In this document: positions 18,315 through 26,991 of the stretch, one piece after another | How positions within the stretch are numbered: the first letter of the stretch is position 1 | How the letters are laid out: each line of letters starts with the position of its first letter | Assembly (NCBI RefSeq): GCF_900167045.1 | Contig: NZ_FUXJ01000006.1 | Coordinates: forward strand, 124,001 to 188,000 | Source of the DNA: Legionella maceachernii | Lineage (GTDB): Bacteria > Pseudomonadota > Gammaproteobacteria > Legionellales > Legionellaceae | Direction: 5' to 3' | Length of the DNA stretch: 64,000 nt | Program-made: the position numbers and the translations under genes | Notes under the pieces: model-generated | The model's input: only the letters and a program-made list of their open reading frames with translations | Told to the model about the DNA's origin: nothing | Databases searched by the model: none

Positions 18315-19349
18315 CTATTTAATAACGGCGTTTAATACCTTAAGTGCTTCTTTATCTTCCTTAGTTAATTGATTTTCTTGATAATCAGGATTGGGTTCAT
18401 ACCACCATTGCGTGTCAAAATAGTGTTGTAATTCGGGATCATTAAAGATCCGGCCGTATTGAGCAAAAATACTATTCTTCATTCTTCTTAATTCGGCACG
18501 GCTTAGATTGCTTAGTGAGGGAAGTGGATAAGAAGAAATACCAATGAGAGGATAAACAAGCTGGTATCGAACATAATCTCTTCCCGTTTGCAAGCAAAGG
18601 GTTACGTCTTGTTTAGGTTCAAAATGTTTAAGATCCCAGAGGTATTGATGATAAGCTCCCTTTTTAATGATTTTCATGCCAGGCATAGGTGTGCCAATAT
18701 CCTTATAAGAAGAAATTTCAGAACAAAGACGAGTCGGAGTATTGGGACTGATGAGGATACGAGTGTGGCCAATCTGATTGCCTCGCCATAGTGCGCCGGT
18801 TTTTAATACATAACTGATCCATGTGAATCCCATTACATCATTAGTAACACCCGTTGAATAGCTGTGTTCAATTTGAAGCGTTTGATTGGGAGCAAAGGTC
18901 ATAGGCCAAAGATACGCGTCTTGATAGGCAAGATCTTTGTCTTTATTGGCACCAATTTTACTTCGTACAGCGGGAACAGGACCCTCGGGAGTGCTCACTT
19001 TAAACTCATAGACTAAAGGATTCCCGGGATAGCTAGTTAAGCCTTTAGGAACTGCAATGGCCTCCTCTTCATTATAGATAGGAAAGGGAAAACCCATTTG
19101 TAATGTTTGCTTCTTGGAAGTAAAATTTTTAAAGGTAAATTGGCAGTGATAGAGCCAGCGCCCTTTTCGATTTGGATTTGGTAAATCGTCTCCATAGATG
19201 TTGATGACTTCAGCAATCATACCTATTGCCTTATTTTCAAGGGGAATAGGTAACGACCCATTGCCACCAAACTCAGTGTCATTGGCGCTAGAGATCAGTG
19301 ACTGGATTAATAATAGAAGTGTAAGGACTGTTTGTGCACTACGGTTCAT
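18315..19349 (-). CDS. Exported DUF4424-type protein with C-terminal YARHG domain
   Basis: This 344-residue protein has an N-terminal signal peptide (Leu-rich segment, then SLISSAND). A beta-rich region matching the DUF4424 style (FGGNGSLPIPL, repeated Trp/Tyr) follows. A short C-terminal YARHG module spans about 265-320, with LRRMKNSIFAQYGRIF and an aromatic WWYEPNP. YARHG domains are extracellular and often bind cell-wall or peptide ligands; their exact role is unknown. The ATG is preceded by AAGGAG. It faces the ThDP gene and is followed upstream by the CX3C peptide gene. No enzymatic residues were seen. Confidence 0.72.
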   Translation of the reverse strand: MNRSAQTVLTLLLLIQSLISSANDTEFGGNGSLPIPLENKAIGMIAEVINIYGDDLPNPNRKGRWLYHCQFTFKNFTSKKQTLQMGFPFPIYNEEEAIAVPKGLTSYPGNPLVYEFKVSTPEGPVPAVRSKIGANKDKDLAYQDAYLWPMTFAPNQTLQIEHSYSTGVTNDVMGFTWISYVLKTGALWRGNQIGHTRILISPNTPTRLCSEISSYKDIGTPMPGMKIIKKGAYHQYLWDLKHFEPKQDVTLCLQTGRDYVRYQLVYPLIGISSYPLPSLSNLSRAELRRMKNSIFAQYGRIFNDPELQHYFDTQWWYEPNPDYQENQLTKEDKEALKVLNAVIK

Positions 19350-19505
19350 CAGATCTCCTTGTCCCTACTTCATCCATTTTTCTGATTCGTTTACCGTTAA
19401 TACTCCAATGATAAAAAGGAACAGTAATAAGCAAAAACGCTCGCTTTACAGTACTATTCCTTTTCTTGCGTAAGGCTCCTAATTGTGCTGAAAATAGCGC
19501 TTTTG

Positions 19506-19715
19506 CTAATCACCGCAGCCTTGAACACAACTATCTCGAGTATCAGAGCAGTTTAATACGCAATCTGTGTCACCATTGCATCCTTTTGTGCAACTTTTAG
19601 AGTTGACTTCACAATTTGCTTTGCACACATCATCAGCCATTGCCAAAGGACTAAAGCCAATTGAAACGATAGATCCCAGCAGGATGGCAAAAATTTTGTT
19701 TAATGACTTATTCAT
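19506..19715 (-). CDS. Small secreted Cys-rich peptide with four CX3C motifs
   Basis: This 69-residue product starts at ATG 19715, which has AAGGAG 5 nt upstream; a longer frame to 19742 lacks support. It has a clear signal peptide (KIFAILLGSIVSIGF, cleavage after AMA). The mature peptide of about 43 residues has eight Cys as CKANC, CTKGC, CVLNC and CVQGC, separated by 6, 5 and 6 residues. The even spacing suggests two antiparallel helices zipped by disulfides in the periplasm or outside the cell. It is acidic. The function is unknown; metal binding, structural or toxin-like roles are all possible. Confidence 0.75.
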   Translation of the reverse strand: MNKSLNKIFAILLGSIVSIGFSPLAMADDVCKANCEVNSKSCTKGCNGDTDCVLNCSDTRDSCVQGCGD

Positions 19716-19916
19716 AAATGCTCCTTCACTTTTACAAGTCAATTTAAAGTTTAGATTAGATTTGAAGTTTTTGCTTTTTGCGGGAATGCAGGGAAAAAAT
19801 GAAAATCGTTATATCAAGTTGGTCAAATTGCACAAGGGCGTATTATTGTGCGCTCCTGATGCGGTATTTCCTTTTATTTTTATAGCAAATGCATCGCTTT
19901 CACCCTATAAAGCAAA

Positions 19917-22442
19917 CTACGGACTCTTTTTTTGTAAAGATAAATGGGTAAATACTAGAGCAAGCTGCCTGGGGTCTTTGGACTCGGAATAGTCTTTTTT
20001 TCCATGATTACAATCTTGATAAACAAACTTAAGTGTATTAAGTGTTTTTTGGGGCACTAAGGTTAGATTAAGAGTAATTAATTTTTGAATACCCAGCTCT
20101 TCGGTTGGCACATAAGCAACAACACGATCATTGAAGTAAACAGTGACTGATTGCCCTGTAACAGGGACACCATTTTTGAAGGCTGCATTCAATAAAAGCG
20201 GCTTTGTCGAGTGAGAGGAGTTAGGGTCAATATAAAATTTAAGACTTGTCTCTTTGCCGACACCCCAACGCCAACTTTCTTTGCCATTGCTTTCTATTGG
20301 GCATAACCCTTCTACATGTAGGTCATTACGAACTTCATTCGTAATCAGGTTGATTGGAAATGATGTCAAGTTTATTGGAAAGCTGGGGGCAAATAAATTA
20401 ATTAATTTACTTGCTCTTATTAAATTTACGGGAAGAAAATCCCTATCAGAGGAGGAACGAGTTAGAATCTCAGAATAGAATATTTTAATTTTTTGATGAA
20501 ATAAATAATTCTGCCAGGGAGCCTCCGAATTAACTGAAATACGAAAAGCCTTTACTAAAAACCAAGGTATATCACTTTTGTGATCTCCAAATAACCACAA
20601 TCTATCTTTAGTTTTAATCATTGGATTAACTAAAAACCCACCTTTAAGCTGTGAAAGAGAAATAGGAAAAGTTTGTAGCGAATTATCTTCTAACATCAGA
20701 TCCAGATTAAGATAATCCTGTATATAGAGAACGTTTTTTAGCTTACCCAATATCGTGAAATTAGCATCAATATTCAACCACAAAAAAGTATTTTGAAAAT
20801 TTTTCAGAGAAATCCAATGATTTAAATGTGCTTCTTTATGAGACAATCGCTTAAGTTTGATATTTTGCCAATTGGCATGCTTTTGCATAATAAACCAATT
20901 TTGGAAAATTTGTATCGCCTGATAATTAAAAATCAAACTAAGATAAGCAGATGTATCTAATAATCGGTGGCCAAAATCTTGAATAAATATGAAATCAGGG
21001 GCTGTTTTTTGATTCTGATAGAACTGCCCATTTCTTTTATTTAACTGAGAATTGGCAACTATAAAATCAATGGGGATTGGACGTGGACGATAATTAAGAT
21101 GATTCAATAAAAGTATTTCCGGAACACTGCCAAATTCGTCAACACGATCAAATTGAATAATTTTCTTTAAAGAAAGTGGTAATGAATTTTCACTTTTCAG
21201 TTTTTCATATTCAGAGGCTAATTTTTTATGGATCTGCCATGGATGATAATGTGTCAGAGCAGAATAGCGACCATTCATTTCATGAGTAAAGTCCACTGGA
21301 ATAGATGCTTTATGCGCATAATATACATTATTTGACCATATAACATAAAGCAACAAGCTAAACAAGAGAACTGAGAGCAGCAATAAATAACGTGAAAAAA
21401 AACCTTCCTGGGATGGCGTTTTTTCTTTTGTCAGAGGAGTGATTGGATAGAGACAAGTATAGGCAAATAAAACAGGCACTGCATAAAAAAAAGTACCATA
21501 AGACAAAGTGCTACGCATCATTCCATGTTTCCAAGAAAGAAAAAAAAGAGCAGCCACTAAAATAGAGCGGAACGTTTCTGCTGTGAAAAATTTTCTTGTA
21601 ATGATGAATGAAATCAATGCTCGACAGATGAAAAGAATGGAAAAAATACCCACATAGAAAAGTGCATAATAAAAATCTGTCACATCCATTTTTTGCTCTA
21701 ATACTGCTTGATAAGCGTCGATAAAACGGGACATTGACTTGAAATAAGCTGGAAGATTCGATATTTGCTGTCCGATAGCCAGCCAAAATAGTACAACACC
21801 AAAGAGAAAAGAACTTATTAAGTATAAAAGATTACGCCATTGATATTGTTGAATCCAGAGCATTGAAAGTAGAAAGATAACGAGAATAATATAATAGACG
21901 TTACTTGCTTTTTCTAAAGTGAGAAAAGCATAAAAAAAGCCATTGAAAATAATATAGGTTTTTCCATGTTTGCCTAGCTCAGATAAAAGACAAAGTGCAG
22001 AGAAAAGGATGGCTAATCTAGGAACTATCTCATAAGAATACCAAGGGAAACTTATTTGCAATGGAAAAAAAAGAACCGTGCATAAAAAAAGTAATTTTGC
22101 ATACCAAGCATGAATTGAGTTGGTGAGTAAAGTTGCATAATAAGCATATACAAAACATAGGAAAGAAAACCATAAAATTTTACTCCAAAATACATTTCCT
22201 AAGTAGGTATAGGGATAATGCAGATAACCATAAGGTCCAACATTATCAATGAGATCGATTCCATACTGGAAGCCATGGTAAGAAGCATATTCAAACAGGT
22301 GTTGAGATGAAAAAAAATGATTTATATCGACAATTGCATAGGTAAAACTTGCTGGGAAAATATTTAGAAAAATTAACAAAAAAATAAAAAAACCCGCGAT
22401 GTTAATCATCATTGTCTTGTTTTGTAGATTAAAAATAGCCAT
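19917..22442 (-). CDS. Very large polytopic membrane protein with soluble C-terminal half, GT-C-like
   Basis: This 841-residue protein has about eleven TM segments in residues 10-390 and a large soluble region (about 400-841), probably extracytoplasmic. After TM1 a loop VDINHFFSSQHLFEYASYHG carries an Asp and many aromatics, as in GT-C transferases. The C-terminal half shows beta-strand-like patterns that may form carbohydrate-binding folds. It is very AT-rich and Lys/Phe/Tyr-rich compared with nearby housekeeping genes, which suggests acquired DNA. No named family was recognised. It may glycosylate a surface polymer or translocate one. Confidence 0.58.
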   Translation of the reverse strand: MAIFNLQNKTMMINIAGFFIFLLIFLNIFPASFTYAIVDINHFFSSQHLFEYASYHGFQYGIDLIDNVGPYGYLHYPYTYLGNVFWSKILWFSFLCFVYAYYATLLTNSIHAWYAKLLFLCTVLFFPLQISFPWYSYEIVPRLAILFSALCLLSELGKHGKTYIIFNGFFYAFLTLEKASNVYYIILVIFLLSMLWIQQYQWRNLLYLISSFLFGVVLFWLAIGQQISNLPAYFKSMSRFIDAYQAVLEQKMDVTDFYYALFYVGIFSILFICRALISFIITRKFFTAETFRSILVAALFFLSWKHGMMRSTLSYGTFFYAVPVLFAYTCLYPITPLTKEKTPSQEGFFSRYLLLLSVLLFSLLLYVIWSNNVYYAHKASIPVDFTHEMNGRYSALTHYHPWQIHKKLASEYEKLKSENSLPLSLKKIIQFDRVDEFGSVPEILLLNHLNYRPRPIPIDFIVANSQLNKRNGQFYQNQKTAPDFIFIQDFGHRLLDTSAYLSLIFNYQAIQIFQNWFIMQKHANWQNIKLKRLSHKEAHLNHWISLKNFQNTFLWLNIDANFTILGKLKNVLYIQDYLNLDLMLEDNSLQTFPISLSQLKGGFLVNPMIKTKDRLWLFGDHKSDIPWFLVKAFRISVNSEAPWQNYLFHQKIKIFYSEILTRSSSDRDFLPVNLIRASKLINLFAPSFPINLTSFPINLITNEVRNDLHVEGLCPIESNGKESWRWGVGKETSLKFYIDPNSSHSTKPLLLNAAFKNGVPVTGQSVTVYFNDRVVAYVPTEELGIQKLITLNLTLVPQKTLNTLKFVYQDCNHGKKDYSESKDPRQLALVFTHLSLQKKSP

Positions 22443-23186
22443 TTAAAAATCTCAAAATAAAATAAATTGATGAATAACGCGAATAGCCCCATAAAGAGAG
22501 TACTCATCCACCTGAAAACGTGATATGTAATTTGTAGGCATCGAGAATTATCCGTGACTCTCCATTCTGAGTAATTGATTTGCCTTGCTCGATGTTCAAA
22601 AATTCCCTCAATCCTTCTGCAAACCGGGCAATTCTAATAATAGCGATTATAAGTTGTATTTTCATGCATAATTTCCACAGGCTTGAATAGGTCATGAAAA
22701 AATAGTGGAAGCCGATTTTCGCTTAAGATTGAATCGATTACAAAAGAATGCAGGAAGGCTTAATCGTGCTGCAGTGTACCATGGAGAAAATGTAGTTGCC
22801 AGCCGCCAAAAGTGAATCCTGGATAGTTTACTACCAATTCTCGATAAAACCACCTAATAGTACTCTATGCAACTAAAAAACATACGATATGTAGGTTTAT
22901 GTCCAGAATGTGGACAGCGATCTGATTGGAAAGTACGGGAAGTAGGCAAAAAAATAAGTATTGATGTTCAAAAATGAGTTGCGTTTGTCCTGACCAAATT
23001 CAGTGTTAGTGGCGCTAGAGTTTTTTAACTGAATTTACCGTTTCGATTAGATTTTAAATTTTTCCTTTTTGCTAGAATAGATGATGAAAGCGGGAAATCT
23101 TTTGAATTATCCAATAGGATTATTTGAGGAAGATAGTGAGAGAATTTTCTTGAAAAAGACAGTGCTCATTTCGAGAAGGTAATAAT
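22443..23186. other. 744-bp gene-poor region with ORF scraps and a decayed duplicate
   Basis: No convincing gene was found. Two weak ORFs exist. One is a minus-strand frame from ATG 22665 to 22504 (53 residues, hydrophobic N-terminus, no clear ribosome site). The other is a plus-strand frame at 22867-22977 (36 residues, one CPECG). The stretch 22993-23020 resembles 19266-19293 inside the DUF4424 gene, and 23031-23070 resembles 19741-19785 upstream of the CX3C peptide gene. The region therefore looks like a deleted copy of that gene pair. Promoter sequences for the 23187 gene must lie at the right end. Confidence 0.45.
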
Positions 23187-24425
23187 ATGAAAAGACTAAA
23201 GCATTTATTGATTTTAGGTGGAGGACACGCCGGGAGTTCTGCTGCACTGGCTGCTGCAAATCAGCGAGCTCAATTGAAAAAGGATAAAAGCGTAAAAATC
23301 ACTCTCATCGACAAATCGCTAAACCTAACCATTAGACCCCGATTATATGAGTATGATCTTGAGGACACTCAAGTGCCATTAAAAAGCTTTCTGGTTTTAA
23401 TCGATGTCCACGTTTTAACCTCTAAAATAATCGCTATCGATCTTTTAAACCAAGAAATTTTATGCGATCTCTCTAATAGAAAGGAAAGGATTAAATATGA
23501 CGCACTCGTAGTGGCGTTGGGAAGCCAACTCATACATGAGGGCATTCGAGGAATCCAGCTTACTCATAATATTGATTCGTTTGAAGCAGCCAAACAATTT
23601 CGTGACGCACTCACAGCGTATTTATTAACTAACCAAGAGGCGTGTCGAATAGCAATCCTAGGGGGAGGAATCACAGGGCTTGAATTAGCAACTGAGTTGC
23701 CTATTACCGTGAAGAAAATCGCGCAGCGATACAAAACTGATTTTCCACAACCCATCGTTTATCTACTGGATAGGCATGAGGTTGCAAAAAATGCTGGTTT
23801 AGCCATCGAAGCACCGATTCAAGAAGCACTTGATCGAGCAAAAGTTCACTGTATTGACCATGCTTCTATCAGTGAAATTAAAGCAAATGAGGTTATTTAT
23901 AATGAAACAAAACGATTAGAAGTGGATATTATTGTTTCAACATTAGGGCTTCGTGCTAATAATTTAACAAATCAATTATCTTTACCCAAAGATCAGCTCG
24001 GCAGGCTCTACGTTAATGACTATTTGCAGCTACCTGGGCATGCAAATTGTTTTTCTGCAGGGGATATAGCTCATGCCATTCCAGCGCCAGATCATGAACC
24101 CATTATGTCATGTCAACAAGGCAGGCCTCAGGGACGCTACGCTGGTTATAATGCTGTTTCGTTTTTATTTGATAAACCTTTGGCTGCTTATTCACAACCT
24201 AATTATGTAACCTGTATTGATTTAGGGGAATTCGGCGCAGTTTATACAGAGGGATGGAACAGACGTTTAGTAAAATCAGGGGTTGAAGCAAAAAAAATTA
24301 AGCAACATATTAATCAGGATCGCATTTATCCGCCTAATAGCTCTAACAAACAAGTTTTACTAGAGGCGGGCCATTTAGAATTTATAACACCGTTATCTTC
24401 AATGAGCGAAAAGTCAAAGAAGTAA
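23187..24425 (+). CDS. FAD/NAD(P)-dependent oxidoreductase, NDH-2-like
   Basis: This 412-residue two-dinucleotide-fold flavoprotein has an N-terminal FAD motif LGGGHAGSSAALAA, a central NAD(P) motif ILGGGITGLELATEL near residue 155, and an FSAGDIA motif near 290 that contacts FAD. This is the layout of type II NADH dehydrogenases and related sulfide- or disulfide-reductase-like enzymes. It lacks a CxxC active-site pair after the FAD motif, so it is not a disulfide reductase. No C-terminal membrane anchor is obvious. The quinone or other acceptor is unknown. It stands alone, opposite to the CDP-sugar block. Confidence 0.78.
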   Translation: MKRLKHLLILGGGHAGSSAALAAANQRAQLKKDKSVKITLIDKSLNLTIRPRLYEYDLEDTQVPLKSFLVLIDVHVLTSKIIAIDLLNQEILCDLSNRKERIKYDALVVALGSQLIHEGIRGIQLTHNIDSFEAAKQFRDALTAYLLTNQEACRIAILGGGITGLELATELPITVKKIAQRYKTDFPQPIVYLLDRHEVAKNAGLAIEAPIQEALDRAKVHCIDHASISEIKANEVIYNETKRLEVDIIVSTLGLRANNLTNQLSLPKDQLGRLYVNDYLQLPGHANCFSAGDIAHAIPAPDHEPIMSCQQGRPQGRYAGYNAVSFLFDKPLAAYSQPNYVTCIDLGEFGAVYTEGWNRRLVKSGVEAKKIKQHINQDRIYPPNSSNKQVLLEAGHLEFITPLSSMSEKSKK

Positions 24426-24480
24426 GTTTTAAAATAATAGCCATCAGCTCTATATATAGGGTTTTTATAAAATTGGTTGG

Positions 24481-24849
24481 TTAGACGCTTTTAAAAACAA
24501 GATACTTGTTTAATATAAATCCTAGTCCCGCGGAAAAAATAATGGTAACTAGTCCCGTAAGATAAAAATCTGCTGATAATTCTTTTAACAAGGTAATCAC
24601 ACTAATATTGATAAGGTATAAGAAAGCATAGACGCCAATAAATTTAAAAATCAGTAAGCGGTTAGAATTGTTAAACACAAGTCTGCCAATGGTTTGAAAG
24701 TTAAATAAAACGCCAAGAACAGTGGCTAAAAACAATGCCTTAGCATATTGCAATCCTAGAAAAATGAAAATCGCATAGAGCAAATAGCTAAATACGGTGT
24801 TTAAAATACCTACAAAAATATATCTTATAATCTGTTTTCTTGAGTTCAT
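24481..24849 (-). CDS. GtrA-family membrane protein
   Basis: This 122-residue protein has four TM helices. It matches GtrA family features: RYIFVGILNTVFSYLLY at the start and a C-terminal FILNKYLVF segment. GtrA proteins are thought to flip undecaprenyl-phosphate-linked sugars or assist their transfer. It is 5 nt after the epimerase gene and in the same unit as a GT2 (25915) of the GtrB/bactoprenol glucosyltransferase type, the usual partner. The ribosome site is weak, so translation probably depends on upstream genes. Confidence 0.85.
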   Translation of the reverse strand: MNSRKQIIRYIFVGILNTVFSYLLYAIFIFLGLQYAKALFLATVLGVLFNFQTIGRLVFNNSNRLLIFKFIGVYAFLYLINISVITLLKELSADFYLTGLVTIIFSAGLGFILNKYLVFKSV

Positions 24850-24854
24850 CTTTT

Positions 24855-25913
24855 TTAATTAACAAGGTTATCGTTTAAGGTTTTTGCATGCCATGCTTGA
24901 GTTAGCTTTATTGCATCGATCAACTTGATAGGAGGTGCTAATGGGAGTTCAGTACGAGCTCGCGTAGTATCGGGCACATAGCGCTCGGTCATACCCTGTT
25001 CTGATTTAGGTAGCATGACATTAACCTGTATCGAATTTCCAAAGGCACTTGCTACAAGGTGAGCCACATCAATGAGGCTATAGTCTTCATCAGAGCCTAC
25101 ATTATAAGGATAAGCTGTCTCACCTTTAAAAAGAATAGTCCATAGCCAAATAGCTAAATCGGCAGTATATAAATAAGAACGAAATGGTGTGCCATCCCCT
25201 TTAATTTGGATAGTCTCACCGCGTAAGCCATTGCGGATAAAATTACCAATTGCAAAATGGCCATCTAAAGGCAGATAAGGTCCAACGAAAGCAAAACAAC
25301 GAGCGATTTTGACATCTAATTCATATTGTCTCGCATATAAATAAGCGAAGTGCTCAGCGGCACATTTACCTACAGCGTAGGTTGATTTGGTGTCAGTTAA
25401 ATAAGAGAGACTGGGGTAAGATTCGGGTATATGGGTGACGTCCGCGGGTTGCTTTCCATACACAGCACCAGAGCTGACTAATAAAAATTTTTTAGCTTTA
25501 CAATGCCTAGCAAACTCCAATGTGTGTTTGGTGCCTTGCACAATGCTATCAAAAACGGTTAGAGGCGCTTCTTTGATTAATTTGGCATTGGTGTCGGTGG
25601 CTGCATGAATAATATGCGAGAAGTAACCTGAAGGATAAGTGAAATTTCTCACGTCACCTTCGCAAAAATTGAGAGACGGCTGACAATACAAGTAGGGATA
25701 CTTGTTGGCAAAATTATCAATGTTCCTCGTTAGTACAAAAACTTCAGCGTTGAGGTCAAGCCTTTTATTAATCCAAAGAAAGCTTTCAAGTAACCAACAA
25801 CCAAAAAAACCTGTTCCACCTGTAATAAAAATACGTTGATTGCGTAATTCTTCCCATAAGGGAGCGGTTTGATTAAGAATATAATCTAAATCATTGGCTA
25901 AAGGATTTTTCAT
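24855..25913 (-). CDS. NAD-dependent epimerase/reductase (extended SDR) of the CDP-sugar block
   Basis: The product is about 352 residues from ATG 25913, which follows the GT2 stop by one base; a TTG at 25946 is an alternative. TGGTGFFGCWLL binds NAD(P), SSGAVYG holds the catalytic Ser, and YAVGK holds Tyr/Lys. The acidic residue needed by 4,6-dehydratases (TDE, SDK or SSE) is replaced by Gly-Ala. This enzyme is thus more likely a C4-reductase or epimerase of the abequose/tyvelose or YerF type than CDP-glucose 4,6-dehydratase. It lies in a compact unit with GT2, RfbH-like and RfbF-like genes. Confidence 0.75.
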   Translation of the reverse strand: MKNPLANDLDYILNQTAPLWEELRNQRIFITGGTGFFGCWLLESFLWINKRLDLNAEVFVLTRNIDNFANKYPYLYCQPSLNFCEGDVRNFTYPSGYFSHIIHAATDTNAKLIKEAPLTVFDSIVQGTKHTLEFARHCKAKKFLLVSSGAVYGKQPADVTHIPESYPSLSYLTDTKSTYAVGKCAAEHFAYLYARQYELDVKIARCFAFVGPYLPLDGHFAIGNFIRNGLRGETIQIKGDGTPFRSYLYTADLAIWLWTILFKGETAYPYNVGSDEDYSLIDVAHLVASAFGNSIQVNVMLPKSEQGMTERYVPDTTRARTELPLAPPIKLIDAIKLTQAWHAKTLNDNLVN

Positions 25914-25914
25914 G

Positions 25915-26850
25915 TTATTGAGAAAAATTAATTCGTTCTTTTTCAACGACTAAAGGTCGCTTGATTACACGTGTATGAATAGACGCGATGTATTCGCCAA
26001 GTAAGCCAATAAAAAAGAGTTGTATGGATGAGAAAAAGAATAAGCCAATCAAAATCGGGGCTATCCCCAGGTTAAAACTATTCCAGAAAAGTAATTTTAA
26101 AATAAAAAAAATGCACGACATAATAAAGCTAAGTAATGATAGAGAAAATCCGGCCATGGTCGCTAATCGTAGGGGAAGTTTGGAGTGGCTGGTAATTCCT
26201 AACATTGCCATGTCGTATAACGAATAAAAATTATTTTTAGTTACTCCGCGGGCTCGACGTGGTTGGTTGTAAGGAACCTCAGCAATTTCAAGCCCTATCT
26301 CAGCGATTAATCCACGAAAGTAAGGATAGGGATCTTTGTAAGTGCGTAAAATATCAACGACTTCTTTGTCATACAGCCCAAAACCTGTAAAGTTTTTTAT
26401 AAGTTTTACATCAGCAATTCGCGTGACGAAATTATAGTAAGCTCTACGAATGGTGAACATGAGTTTAGATTCCTGACTTTCAGGCTTAACCCCCACCACC
26501 ATCTTGTACCCTTGTTCCCATTTTTTGATGAATTCTTTGATCATCGCTGGAGGATCTTGGAGATCAGCCACAATCAGAATAGTTGCATCGCCGTTTGTTT
26601 CGAGTATGGCATGATAAGGGGAGCGAATGTGGCCAAAGTTCCGTGCATTAACAATGATTTTTGTATGGGGATCTTGCTCGGCAATTGTTCTTAAAATGGC
26701 TACTGTATTATCGGTTGAAGCATTGTCTATGAAGATGTGTTCATAACGATAATTGGGAATTTCTGCAAATATTGCTTTGACTTGTTTATGGATTTCCTCA
26801 ACATTTACTTCCTCATTATAGCAAGGTGTAACAACACTGATTAATTTCAT
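25915..26850 (-). CDS. Family 2 glycosyltransferase, bactoprenol-sugar synthase (GtrB) type
   Basis: This 311-residue protein has an N-terminal GT-A domain with VVTPCYNEEVNVEE, an Asp pair in LIVADLQDPPAM, and two TM helices at about 230-290. It corresponds to GtrB/DPM1-like enzymes that move sugar from a nucleotide to undecaprenyl phosphate on the cytoplasmic face. GtrA is in the same unit. Its donor may be the CDP-sugar produced by the neighbouring enzymes, but this is inference. Start ATG 26850 follows GGGA. Confidence 0.85.
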   Translation of the reverse strand: MKLISVVTPCYNEEVNVEEIHKQVKAIFAEIPNYRYEHIFIDNASTDNTVAILRTIAEQDPHTKIIVNARNFGHIRSPYHAILETNGDATILIVADLQDPPAMIKEFIKKWEQGYKMVVGVKPESQESKLMFTIRRAYYNFVTRIADVKLIKNFTGFGLYDKEVVDILRTYKDPYPYFRGLIAEIGLEIAEVPYNQPRRARGVTKNNFYSLYDMAMLGITSHSKLPLRLATMAGFSLSLLSFIMSCIFFILKLLFWNSFNLGIAPILIGLFFFSSIQLFFIGLLGEYIASIHTRVIKRPLVVEKERINFSQ

Positions 26851-26991
26851 AAAATTCCCAATTAGTTAATCTTCAATAACCACGGATAGGCGATTAGAGT
26901 TATCTGTGGTAACAGCTCACTCCCCTTGCTCCTACACTCCGCAGAGGAGTAAGAAGCTGGATGTGAGTTTCTATTATTTATTAGCTGACGG

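Noticed and set aside
19567-19992. 141-residue plus-strand ORF
   Set aside because: Antisense to the CX3C peptide gene, which has the better signal peptide and ribosome site; composition is not protein-like.
22867-22977. 36-residue ORF with CPECG
   Set aside because: Only one CxxC, no ribosome site and located in a degenerated region; at most a remnant of a zinc-ribbon gene.
24855-25913. Assignment as CDP-glucose 4,6-dehydratase (rfbG)
   Set aside because: The acidic residue after the catalytic Ser is replaced by Gly-Ala (SSGAVYG), and the RfbG N-terminal signature is absent.
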